Positions 14,579 through 21,160 of a DNA stretch of 21,160 nt are shown piece after piece. The first letter of the stretch is position 1. The number at the start of each line of letters is the position of its first letter. Where the stretch lies: NCBI GenBank assembly GCA_045636925.1, contig JAZTYK010000030.1, positions 1-21,160 on the forward strand. Direction: 5' to 3'. Source of the stretch: JAZTYK01 sp045636925. GTDB lineage: Bacteria > Bacillota > Clostridia > Oscillospirales > Butyricicoccaceae. Below the pieces are notes generated by a model, which saw only the letters and a program-made list of their open reading frames with translations, did no database searches and was not told the DNA's origin. The position numbers and the translations under genes were made by a program.

Positions 14579-15607
14579 TCAGTCTTCTACCCGGGTCAAA
14601 TCCATACCGGCGGGCATGGTAGCATAGCAGTTTTGATCCACCGGGGCAGTATTGCCGGCCAGATACTCGTAGTAAGCCTGACATGCGATCATGCTGCCGT
14701 TGTCACCGCACAGCTTAAGGGGCGGCAGATACAGCGACAGACCGGCTTTTTTGCACTGGTCCTGCAGCATGCCCCGCAGGATACTGTTGGCTGCCACACC
14801 GCCGGCAGCTGCAATGGCAGTACGCCCACGCTCCCGGGCAGCGGCCACCACACGGGGTACAACGGTGTCAGCTACGGCTGTGGCAATCTCCAGTGCCAGA
14901 TCCTCGCGGCAGATTTCCTGCTCCTTTTGCTGCGCGTTGTGGATCAGATTCACCGCGGCGGTTTTCAGACCGCTGAAGGAAAAGTCATAGGGCGCACCGC
15001 TGACACCGGCGCGGGGCAAGCGATAGGTACCCGTCTTACCCTGCTGCGCCAGTTTATCTAAGCTGGCACCGCCGGGATAGGGCAAACCCAGCATGCGGGC
15101 GGTTTTATCAAAGGCTTCGCCGGCGGCATCGTCACGGGTAGTGCCAACCACTTCGATTCTGGTGTAATCCTGTACATCCAGAATCACGGTGTGTCCACCG
15201 GATGCCACCAAAGCGATAAAAGGCGGCTGCAGATCAGGAAATGCGATATAATTGGCTGCCACATGACCCCGAATGTGATGCACGGGGATAAATGGCTTGT
15301 CCAACGCCTGGGCGCAGGCCTTGGCAAAATTGGCGCCCACCAACAGCGCGCCGATGAGTCCGGGCGCGCAAGTAGCAGCCACTGCATCAATGTCTGCCAG
15401 GGTAAGACCCGCAGTCTTTAAAGCCTGATCTGCCACCAAACTGATTTTTTCGATGTGTTTGCGAGATGCGATCTCCGGCACTACGCCGCCGTAGAGTGCG
15501 TGCATGTCGGCCTGAGAGTAAACCACATCGGACAGAATCGTCCGTCCATCCAGACTGACGGAGGCAGCAGTCTCATCGCAAGAGCTTTCAATGGCAAGGA
15601 TTTTCAT
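14579..15607 (-). CDS. tsaD: tRNA N6-adenosine threonylcarbamoyltransferase
   Basis: TsaD transfers threonylcarbamoyl to A37 of ANN-decoding tRNAs (t6A), working with TsaB and TsaE. The 342 residues show the ASKHA fold and the Kae1/TsaD motifs: AIESSCDETA at 5-14, GGVVPEIASR at 40-49, TCAPGLIGALLVG at 79-91, the metal-binding HIRGH at 111-115, SGGHT at 136-140, and a late CGDNGSMIA with the metal-binding Asp. The ATG at 15607 overlaps the rimI stop by four bases (ATGA), so translation is coupled. tsaB and tsaE, often neighbours in Gram-positives, are not in this cluster. No clear terminator was found after the stop. Confidence 0.97.
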   Translation of the reverse strand: MKILAIESSCDETAASVSLDGRTILSDVVYSQADMHALYGGVVPEIASRKHIEKISLVADQALKTAGLTLADIDAVAATCAPGLIGALLVGANFAKACAQALDKPFIPVHHIRGHVAANYIAFPDLQPPFIALVASGGHTVILDVQDYTRIEVVGTTRDDAAGEAFDKTARMLGLPYPGGASLDKLAQQGKTGTYRLPRAGVSGAPYDFSFSGLKTAAVNLIHNAQQKEQEICREDLALEIATAVADTVVPRVVAAARERGRTAIAAAGGVAANSILRGMLQDQCKKAGLSLYLPPLKLCGDNGSMIACQAYYEYLAGNTAPVDQNCYATMPAGMDLTRVED

Positions 15608-16077
15608 GCCTGTTCCTCCTTTTCTCCCAGCAGACGACTCATCAAAATGGCGTCTTCCCGAGGAGATTCATAATAATCACGACGCTTTCCCACCACGGAA
15701 AAGCCGCAGAATCGGTAAAAAGCCTGGGCGCCCAAATTGCTTTCACGCACTTCCAGATCCAGCTGTACGATCTGGCGGCAACGGCATTCTTTCTCCAGTG
15801 CCCGATACAGTGCCAGCGCGATGCCTTTGCGGCGGTGCGCGGGGTCAACAGCAACATTGGCAATCTCGCAGGTGTCAAAGATCATACGGGTGCCGATATA
15901 GCCACAGACCTGTCCGTCCGCTTCATACACAAAGTAGCGGGCAAGGGGGGCATCCAGCTCGCTTTCCAGCAGCGCTTCACTCCAAGGATCGGTAAAGCAC
16001 AACTGCTCGATCCGGGCAATCTGAGGAATGTGCCGGGGCAGCAACGGCAGAATCTGCGCATTATTTCTTTGCGTCAT
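15604..16077 (-). CDS. rimI: RimI-type N-acetyltransferase (GNAT)
   Basis: RimI-type enzymes acetylate protein N-termini, classically ribosomal protein bS18, with acetyl-CoA. The 157 residues form one GNAT domain: an N-terminal strand with IEQLCFTDPWSE, the central ANVAVDPAHRRKGIA at about 93-107 with the acetyl-CoA loop R-R-K-G-I-A, and LEVRESNLGAQAFYRFCGF with the Asn and Tyr usual in this group. The ATG at 16077 lies inside the end of polA, whose stop is 17 bases further on; a GGGAGAG site precedes it. It also overlaps tsaD by four bases. The rimI-tsaD pairing is common in Gram-positive genomes and supports the call. Confidence 0.93.
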   Translation of the reverse strand: MTQRNNAQILPLLPRHIPQIARIEQLCFTDPWSEALLESELDAPLARYFVYEADGQVCGYIGTRMIFDTCEIANVAVDPAHRRKGIALALYRALEKECRCRQIVQLDLEVRESNLGAQAFYRFCGFSVVGKRRDYYESPREDAILMSRLLGEKEEQA

Positions 16078-18697
16078 ACCAATTCTCTCCCGTGCTCACG
16101 GCAGCCTCCAGCTTAACAGACATGGTTGCTGCGCCTTCCATCTCCTGCTGCAGCAAGGCACAAACCTGCTGAACCTCAGCTTCCGGCGCTTCGATCAGCA
16201 GTTCGTCGTGGATCTGCATCACAAGACGTGCCTGCAACCCTTCTTGCTTCAGACGATCGCGCACCCGAACCATGGCGATTTTAATCACATCGGCAGCCGT
16301 GCCCTGAATGGGGGTGTTCAATGCCACGCGCTCGCCAAAGGAGCGCGTGTTGAAATTGCTGCTGCGCAGTTCGGGCAGATAGCGGCGGCGACCAAAGAGG
16401 GTGGTAACATAACCCTTGTCCTTTGCTTCTTCCTTGATGCGTTCCATGTAAGTGCGAACGCCTTCGTAATGCGCCAGATAGGCATCGATATAACTTTGGG
16501 CTTCTTTCTGGGGCACATGAATATCATCTGCCAGAGAGAAAGCGGAAATGCCGTAGACGATGCCGAAGTTTACCGCCTTGGCGCGGGAGCGCATTTGGCC
16601 GGTAACCTTCTGCAGAGGTACGCGGAACACCTGCGATGCGGTAACCGCATGCACATCTTCCCCATCGCGAAAGGCCGCCTGCATGGCGGCATCCTCTGCA
16701 ATATGCGCCAGGATACGCAGTTCGATCTGCGAATAGTCGGCATCCACCAACACCCAGCCGGGTTGGGTGACAAAGCAGCGGCGAATCTCGCTGCCGTCTT
16801 CCCGCCGGATAGGCAGGTTCTGCAGATTGGGCTCGGTGGAGCTGAGTCTGCCGGTGGCAGTGACCATCTGCTGCAGTGTGGAATGAATCCGCCCGTCTGC
16901 GGCAATAAAGCGGGCCAAGCCGTCGGCATAGGTGCTCTTCAGCTTGCTGAGCTTGCGCCATTCCAGTACGGCGGGAATAATAGGATGGGCATCCCGAAGC
17001 TTTTCCAGTGTGTCGGCATCGGTAGAGTAACCGGTCTTGGTCTTTTTGCCGGCACGGAGACCCAGTTCTTCAAAGAGCACCACGCCCAACTGCTTGGGAG
17101 ATCCGATATTGAACTGCTGACCCGCCAACGTGTAAACCAAAGCTTCAGCCTCTTGCAGACGCACTGCCAGTTCCTGGCCGAAGGCCTCAAGGTGTGCGCC
17201 ATCCACTGCCATACCAGTCTGTTCCATCTCGGCCAGTACCCGACTCAGCGGAAGTTCCATATCTTGCAGCAGGGAATACATGCCCTGCTCCCGGAGTTTT
17301 GCTTCCAGCACCGGATGCAAGCAGGCAATGAGCGCACTGTGCTGCGCCAGGGCCTCCAATGCCTCCGGCGCGATGCCCAGTAGCGTACGGGCATCTTCGT
17401 CTGCATAGATGGCAGGCAGCGCTTCAAATCCCAGGAATCGGGCGCAGAGTTCTTCCAGACTGCTGCTGCCCTTGGAGGGATCCAGCAGATAGGCCGCCAA
17501 GGCGGTATCAAATCCCGGCAGTGCCGGGGACATTGTTTGTTCCAGCAAGGTGCGCAGCACCGGCTTGCCGTGGTGCAGCGCCGGAGCGGCATCACCGCAA
17601 AGCAAGGCTTCCAGCAGTTTGCGCCAGCGTGCCTGACCCACGGTTTCTTCCTGTACCAGCAAGGTCTCGCCACCGGCAGTCAGCGCCAGCGCCGTCAGAT
17701 CCTGCATCAGGCACAGGGCGGCACCCGCAGGAGGATTTTCAGCCAGATCCTCCGCCTGGGCGGCGGTCAGTTCGCGGACAGGCGGCAAATCCACCGTTAC
17801 GGAATCCGATCCGCTCTCTGCAGGAGGCGTCAGTTCCAACCGCTTGATGAGCGAACGCAACTCTACCCGGGAGAGGAAACGATACAGTTCGTCCCGATCC
17901 ATGGGCGCAGGGGCCAGCTGACCGGGGACTTTGCACAGGGGCGCATCCGTGACGCCCATGGCAAGTTTATAGCTGAGGAACGCCATGTCGCGGCTTTCTT
18001 CCAGCTTTTTCTTGGTGGCAGGGCGAATGGAAGGGTCTTCCAGATTATTATAAATGTTTTCCAATGTGCCAAAGCGCAGCAGCAGCTCCATGGCGCCCTT
18101 TTCTCCGATGCCCTTGACACCGGGAATATTATCAGAGGTGTCACCCATTATCGCCTTCAGGTCTACGATGCGAGCAGGCGCTAAGCCCTGATAATGGGCA
18201 CGGAAGGTTTCTTCATCGAAGATTTCGGTAGAAGTGCTGCCCATGCGGGTAATGACCAGTGCCACATGGGCGCCCTGGTCGATATACTGCAGGCTGTCGC
18301 GGTCTCCGGTGACAATGGTACAGGCATCCCCCTGTTCACGGCAGCGGCGCGCCAGTGTGCCAAGCAGGTCGTCAGCCTCAAAGCCCTCTTGCTCCAGTCG
18401 GGCAATGCCCAGCAGATCCAGCGCCTGCTTGACCAAAGGCATCTGGGCTGCCAGTTCTTCGGGCATGGGCTTGCGCTGTGCCTTATAACCGTCATAAGCC
18501 AAATGACGGAAGGTTTTTGCCCGCAGGTCAAAGCAGACACAGATTTCATCCGGCTGCAGTTCTTCCCGCAGCTTAAAAAGCATATTCAAAAATCCGTACA
18601 GGGCATTGGTGGGGGTTCCGTCGGAGGCAGTCAGCGGTCGCACACCGTAAAAGGCACGGTTCACCAGACTGTTGCCATCAATGGCCATCAGCTTCAT
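16061..18697 (-). CDS. polA: DNA polymerase I
   Basis: PolA fills gaps, removes RNA primers and takes part in repair. The 878 residues comprise a 5'-nuclease domain at 1-270 (AIDGNSLVNRAFYG near 5-18, GFEADDLLG 105-113, TGDRD 130-134, GDTSDNIPGVKGIGEKGA 185-202), a 3'-5' exonuclease-like domain at about 315-465, and the polymerase domain. The polymerase motifs are DYSQIELR at 654-661 (motif A), R703-x3-K707-x3-F711-x3-Y715 (motif B) and QIHDELL at 828-834 (motif C). The exonuclease domain keeps LAAYLLDP but lacks the Asp-x-Glu motif and other acidic metal ligands, so it should not proofread, as in Bacillus-type PolA. I chose the ATG at 18697 with GGGAGTGA upstream; the frame stays open to 18814, but that stretch contains the promoter. 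It heads a polA-rimI-tsaD unit. Confidence 0.98.
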   Translation of the reverse strand: MKLMAIDGNSLVNRAFYGVRPLTASDGTPTNALYGFLNMLFKLREELQPDEICVCFDLRAKTFRHLAYDGYKAQRKPMPEELAAQMPLVKQALDLLGIARLEQEGFEADDLLGTLARRCREQGDACTIVTGDRDSLQYIDQGAHVALVITRMGSTSTEIFDEETFRAHYQGLAPARIVDLKAIMGDTSDNIPGVKGIGEKGAMELLLRFGTLENIYNNLEDPSIRPATKKKLEESRDMAFLSYKLAMGVTDAPLCKVPGQLAPAPMDRDELYRFLSRVELRSLIKRLELTPPAESGSDSVTVDLPPVRELTAAQAEDLAENPPAGAALCLMQDLTALALTAGGETLLVQEETVGQARWRKLLEALLCGDAAPALHHGKPVLRTLLEQTMSPALPGFDTALAAYLLDPSKGSSSLEELCARFLGFEALPAIYADEDARTLLGIAPEALEALAQHSALIACLHPVLEAKLREQGMYSLLQDMELPLSRVLAEMEQTGMAVDGAHLEAFGQELAVRLQEAEALVYTLAGQQFNIGSPKQLGVVLFEELGLRAGKKTKTGYSTDADTLEKLRDAHPIIPAVLEWRKLSKLKSTYADGLARFIAADGRIHSTLQQMVTATGRLSSTEPNLQNLPIRREDGSEIRRCFVTQPGWVLVDADYSQIELRILAHIAEDAAMQAAFRDGEDVHAVTASQVFRVPLQKVTGQMRSRAKAVNFGIVYGISAFSLADDIHVPQKEAQSYIDAYLAHYEGVRTYMERIKEEAKDKGYVTTLFGRRRYLPELRSSNFNTRSFGERVALNTPIQGTAADVIKIAMVRVRDRLKQEGLQARLVMQIHDELLIEAPEAEVQQVCALLQQEMEGAATMSVKLEAAVSTGENWYDAKK

Positions 18698-18739
18698 GGT
18701 ATCACTCCCGTATGCATGAAAATATTTCTTAACCTTTAT

Positions 18740-18745
18740 ATTATA
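18740..18745 (-). promoter_or_regulatory. Candidate -10 element of the polA-rimI-tsaD unit
   Basis: A perfect TATAAT is read on the minus strand, 42 bases before the polA start. The matching -35 position (TTCCAA at 17 bases) is weak. The surrounding sequence is AT-rich. Confidence 0.5.
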
Positions 18746-18807
18746 GCTTGTTTTGTATCGTTTTGGAAGATGTTTTTCAATTTTCTTCTTTTTTATAAAA
18801 AAAGGGG

Positions 18808-18835
18808 TTGACAATCGTTTTTTTTGCTGTATAAT
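18808..18835 (+). promoter_or_regulatory. Consensus promoter of the tRNA-Gln gene
   Basis: TTGACA (18808-18813) and TATAAT (18830-18835) both match the consensus fully, with a 16-base spacer. Transcription would start just upstream of the tRNA. Confidence 0.85.
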
Positions 18836-18848
18836 AAATTATGCTCTT

Positions 18849-18922
18849 AGCGGGATTGTGTAAAGGTAGCACGACAGACTCTGACTCTGTTTGTGAGGGT
18901 TCGAATCCTTCTCCCGCTGCCA
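18849..18922 (+). tRNA. tRNA-Gln, anticodon CUG
   Basis: The 74-base sequence folds as a full cloverleaf. The acceptor stem is AGCGGGA with TCCCGCT, the D-stem GTGT with GCAC, the anticodon stem ACAGA with TCTGT around the loop CTCTGAC (anticodon CTG), the variable loop TTGT, and the T-arm GAGGG-TTCGAAT-CCTTC. G is the discriminator and CCA is encoded. It decodes CAG. It is a single isolated tRNA with its own consensus promoter and terminator. Confidence 0.95.
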
Positions 18923-18927
18923 AGCAG

Positions 18928-18958
18928 AACGGTATCACCGAAAGGTGATGCCGTTTTT
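18928..18958 (+). terminator. Terminator of the tRNA-Gln gene
   Basis: A 12-bp stem with one T-G pair (18928-18939 with 18944-18955) closes a GAAA loop and is followed by a T-run. It begins 5 bases after the CCA end. Confidence 0.9.
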
Positions 18959-18985
18959 GTTTTCTCCGCGGAATATGCGCGCCCG

Positions 18986-19014
18986 TTGTCAGCGCGTGAC
19001 TTTTATGGTACAAT
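18986..19014 (+). promoter_or_regulatory. Probable promoter of the MazG-like gene
   Basis: A -35 TTGTCA (18986-18991) and a -10 TACAAT (19009-19014) are separated by 17 bases. Each differs from consensus at one position. Confidence 0.7.
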
Positions 19015-19046
19015 ATCTGCAACACAGAATGCAAGGAGACCTATCC

Positions 19047-19373
19047 ATGACCGAGTTTACCTTTCACGAAATGCAGTCCATGCAAAAGGAGCTGCAGGAA
19101 AAGTATAAAGAAAAATGGGGCGGGCTGTCTCCGGATAAGGCAGTGGAAAAATTGCTTTGGCTGCACGGCGAATTGGGCGAAGCCTCTGATATTATTAAAA
19201 AGAATGGAAATTCGTTGATCACTGCTCCGGGACCCGTGCGGCAGCATTTCATTGAAGAAATGTGTGACGTCCTGATGTATTATAATGATGTTTTGATTTG
19301 CTATGGCATTTCTCCCGAGGAAATCGCCGACACCTATCGCAGCAAGTTTCACAGCAACATGAAACGCTGGTAA
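19047..19373 (+). CDS. MazG-like nucleotide pyrophosphohydrolase
   Basis: All-alpha NTP pyrophosphohydrolases split (d)NTPs to NMP and pyrophosphate to clean nucleotide pools. The 108 residues carry the two metal-binding parts typical of the short MazG-like group: LHGELGEASD, with the E-x-x-E pair, and IEEMCDVLMYY, an E-x-x-D pair, on two helices joined by a loop. I chose the ATG at 19047 because AAGGAG lies just upstream; the frame is open further back but overlaps the promoter. The protein is a single domain, shorter than full MazG, and probably acts as an oligomer. The nucleotide it prefers is not readable. It is monocistronic. Confidence 0.85.
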   Translation: MTEFTFHEMQSMQKELQEKYKEKWGGLSPDKAVEKLLWLHGELGEASDIIKKNGNSLITAPGPVRQHFIEEMCDVLMYYNDVLICYGISPEEIADTYRSKFHSNMKRW

Positions 19374-19390
19374 CCGCTATCCGTAAGCAA

Positions 19391-19424
19391 AAAAGCATCG
19401 CCTTGTTGGGCGATGCTTTTTCTT
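19391..19424. terminator. Bidirectional terminator of the MazG-like gene and the small membrane protein
   Basis: A perfect 12-bp stem (19391-19402 with 19409-19420) with a 6-base loop has A-rich sequence on the left and T-rich sequence on the right. It lies just after both converging stop codons. Confidence 0.9.
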
Positions 19425-19428
19425 TCAT

Positions 19429-19755
19429 TTAGTAAAAAAGAAATACGTCCGTTAAGATAAACTGCAGCAACGCTACTTCCGCCAACAGTAAAGCCGCACG
19501 GCGCAAGCCTGCCCGATACTGCTTCTTCCAAGCGATGATTTCGTATATCAAGGCGCCCAGCAACACAAGCACAGACAGCGCTTGAATCATCCATGGCAAC
19601 AAAACCATCATCTCGATATTTGTGCCATAGCCCCACCCGGTCTCTATTTGTTCTGTTACGAGCCAAACAGTAAACGGCAGATGTGCCAGATTCACCGGAA
19701 TCAGAAAAATCAGCAGAAGCACTGCAAAAAATTCCATAAGGTCTTTACGCTTCAT
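19429..19755 (-). CDS. Small multi-span membrane protein, unknown function
   Basis: The 108 residues hold three hydrophobic segments: about 8-30 (FFAVLLLIFLIP onward), 49-71 (MMVLLPWMIQALSVLVLLG onward) and 85-107 near the C-terminus. Basic residues cluster at the start (MKRKD) and between segments two and three (WKKQYRAGLRR), which suggests an inside N-terminus and an inside second loop. I do not recognise a family. The start codon has only a weak upstream site (GGTGATG), so an alternative start is possible. It sits alone between two terminators or promoters of other genes, so context gives no clue to its role. Confidence 0.65.
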   Translation of the reverse strand: MKRKDLMEFFAVLLLIFLIPVNLAHLPFTVWLVTEQIETGWGYGTNIEMMVLLPWMIQALSVLVLLGALIYEIIAWKKQYRAGLRRAALLLAEVALLQFILTDVFLFY

Positions 19756-19884
19756 TTCATCACCGCTCTCTTGATCCTGTATTCACATTATCATACCGTG
19801 CGTTTATTTGCAACCGATGCAGCCGGGATTCCTTTGTGCAAACAAATATCATGCATAGATTTTATCAAACCCCGTATGTAGGGA

Positions 19885-19913
19885 TTGCAAAAAAATAAAT
19901 TGGGGCGTATAAT
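19885..19913 (+). promoter_or_regulatory. Probable promoter of the LOR/SDH-type gene
   Basis: A -35 TTGCAA (19885-19890) and a perfect -10 TATAAT (19908-19913) are separated by 17 bases. The leader of about 65 bases holds only a small CTTTC/GAAAG hairpin ahead of the ribosome site, and I see no riboswitch in it. The rest of the gap from 19756 shows nothing further. Confidence 0.65.
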
Positions 19914-19985
19914 ATACAAATAACTTCGCTGTTTTGAAACGCACAGACCGCAGCAGCGGCCTTTCCGTAGAAAGAGAGGTTCCCC

Positions 19986-21083
19986 ATGTCTTTCAAACTA
20001 CCCTACTATCACGCCCCCGACTTTGTTTCTCCCGCCTTGGCAAATGCGCCTGACGCCGCCTGGGCTGTAGCAGAAATGGACGGCGTTGCTCCTGAATATT
20101 ACCACAGCACCTCCATGTTCCCTGAATATTTCAAGGTGGACGGCAAGTGGCTGCTGGCCGAAGAGATTCGCATGGACTCTTGCGTTGTCATCTGTGATGA
20201 CGGCCGCTTGGACGTGGTCGAGGCGCGCAATCTGAAGAAGGGTGACAAAGTCATTCTTGGTCGCAGTGAAAAAGGCGAAGAGGGCATTTGCGTGCACAGC
20301 GCCGGATTCGCGGAGGAGACGCAAAAACTGGAAGACCAGTTTGTCTTCCGCCAGGGCCGCAGCCGCGAGACCTCTTATGCCCGGGATTATGATAATCTGA
20401 TTGAACTGCTGAAGCATGAAAAAGAGCACGGCAACATCACATGGGTGTTGGGTCCCGCCTTTGCCTTTGACTATGATGCCCGTCGCGCCATGCAGCTGAT
20501 GGTGGAAAACGGATATGTGCACAGTGTTTTGGCAGGCAATGCGCTGGCCACCCACGATCTTGAGGCTTCACTGCTGCACACTGCATTGGGTCAGGATATT
20601 TACACCCAGCGTTCTCAGCCCAACGGACACTACAATCATCTGGATGTGCTGAACAAGGTGCGCCGCAGCGGATCCATTGCTCAGTTCGTAGAGGATTACA
20701 ACATCGATAACGGCATTATGTATGCCTGTGTCAAGAATAATGTACCCTATGTGCTCACCGGTTCCATCCGCGATGACGGACCTCTGCCCGAGGTGCTGAG
20801 TGATGTATATGAAGGTCAAAAGGCCATGCGCAGCATTGCGCGCAAGAGCACTACGGTGATCTGTCTGGCTACCATGCTGCACACCATCGCCACCGGAAAT
20901 ATGACCCCCTCTTTCCGCAAGATGCCGGACGGCACGATGCGCCCCGTTTATTTGTATGCCATCGACATTGATGAGTTCGTGGTGAACAAGTTGCTGGATC
21001 GCGGCAGTCTGGCCGCCACCACCATGGTCACCAATGTACAGGACTTTATCACCATCGTGGCCAGAGGCCTGGGTTTGATGTAA
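19986..21083 (+). CDS. LOR/SDH-domain protein (TIGR00300-type, ornithine cyclodeaminase-related)
   Basis: From family knowledge, TIGR00300-type proteins include archaeal ornithine cyclodeaminases (ornithine to proline plus ammonia) and the C-terminal part of cyanobacterial arginine-catabolic AgrE/ArgZ. The 365-residue protein shares the core: LAGNALATHDLE (about 180-191), NHLDVLNKVRRSGSI, GIMYACVKNNVPYVL, GSIRDDGPLPEVLSDV, ATMLHTIATGN, and a C-terminal DIDEFVVNKLLDRGS. It lacks the first ~80 residues (an ACT-like LOR domain) that I know from archaeal members; instead it opens with a short segment reaching EYYHSTSMFPEYFKVDG. The ATG at 19986 follows GAGAGG. It is monocistronic, with a good promoter and terminator. 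Substrate is uncertain: it could act on ornithine or a related amino acid. Confidence 0.8.
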   Translation: MSFKLPYYHAPDFVSPALANAPDAAWAVAEMDGVAPEYYHSTSMFPEYFKVDGKWLLAEEIRMDSCVVICDDGRLDVVEARNLKKGDKVILGRSEKGEEGICVHSAGFAEETQKLEDQFVFRQGRSRETSYARDYDNLIELLKHEKEHGNITWVLGPAFAFDYDARRAMQLMVENGYVHSVLAGNALATHDLEASLLHTALGQDIYTQRSQPNGHYNHLDVLNKVRRSGSIAQFVEDYNIDNGIMYACVKNNVPYVLTGSIRDDGPLPEVLSDVYEGQKAMRSIARKSTTVICLATMLHTIATGNMTPSFRKMPDGTMRPVYLYAIDIDEFVVNKLLDRGSLAATTMVTNVQDFITIVARGLGLM

Positions 21084-21106
21084 ATTGACAATCAGTAATT
21101 GCAAAG

Positions 21107-21135
21107 CCCCGGACCCCACCGGTCCGGGGTTTTTT
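21107..21135 (+). terminator. Terminator of the LOR/SDH-type gene
   Basis: A perfect 9-bp GC-rich stem (21107-21115 with 21121-21129) and a 5-base loop are followed by six T. Nothing further is recognised to the window end. Confidence 0.9.
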
Positions 21136-21160
21136 GGTTAATCCAGACTTTTCCAAAACG

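Noticed and set aside
14330..14684. Two short minus-strand frames in the rex-tsaD gap
   Set aside because: They lack ribosome sites, cover the DnaA-box-like repeats and the rex promoter or overlap the end of tsaD, and have low-complexity basic composition.
18777..19034. Minus-strand frame with an EGFEPSQTESES segment
   Set aside because: That segment is the familiar translation of the reverse complement of a tRNA; the frame crosses the tRNA-Gln gene, its promoter and terminator.

Overview
The window reads as chromosomal DNA of a Gram-positive, anaerobic Clostridia-type bacterium with fairly high GC, most like the gut Oscillospiraceae/Ruminococcaceae. This is inferred from gene content: RNase Y, Rex redox repressor, an LtaS-type membrane sulfatase, phosphoketolase, a type III pantothenate kinase-like protein, and DNA polymerase I without proofreading residues. 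Strong AGGAGG-type ribosome sites and sigma-A-like promoters agree with this. Nearly every gene is a single unit with its own promoter and hairpin terminator.

Layout. 1-631 (-): pantothenate kinase-like gene cut by the window edge. 723-3074 (-): phosphoketolase. 3200-4285 (-): P-loop ATPase with a degenerate second half. 4433-5596 (+): cyclophilin and a metallo-beta-lactamase-fold hydrolase. 5654-7849 (-): LtaS-like enzyme. 7951-9354 (-): MATE exporter, divergent from nagA (9533-10648, +). 10712-11666: a VanY-type peptidase gene lying between two 82-bp copies of the 3' end of rny. 11586-13154 (-): rny. 13354-13536 (-): a tiny cysteine-rich membrane protein. 13655-14287 (-): rex. 14464-14493: three DnaA-box-like 9-mers. 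14579-18697 (-): overlapping genes polA-rimI-tsaD. 18849-18922 (+): tRNA-Gln(CUG). 19047-19373 (+): MazG-like NTP pyrophosphohydrolase. 19429-19755 (-): small membrane protein. 19986-21083 (+): a LOR/SDH (TIGR00300-type) protein.

How the genes fit together. Much of the content is housekeeping: RNA decay (RNase Y), replication and repair (PolA), t6A tRNA modification (TsaD) with RimI, redox-controlled transcription (Rex), nucleotide clean-up, and cell-envelope work (LtaS-like enzyme, VanY-type peptidase, amino-sugar recycling by NagA). Phosphoketolase makes acetyl phosphate from sugar phosphates, and Rex would sense the NADH/NAD+ state of such a fermentative cell.

The least ordinary point is the rny/vanY junction. 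A VanY-type gene with its own promoter sits exactly at the 3' end of rny. A displaced rny tail remains on the far side, and the peptidase gene takes its last codons and stop from that tail in another frame. This looks like integration or recombination that kept rny intact. Other points worth a second look are the loss of key acidic residues in the pantothenate kinase-like protein, the dead second P-loop of the ATPase, the DnaA-box cluster without dnaA, the cysteine-rich microprotein, and the shortened LOR/SDH protein.
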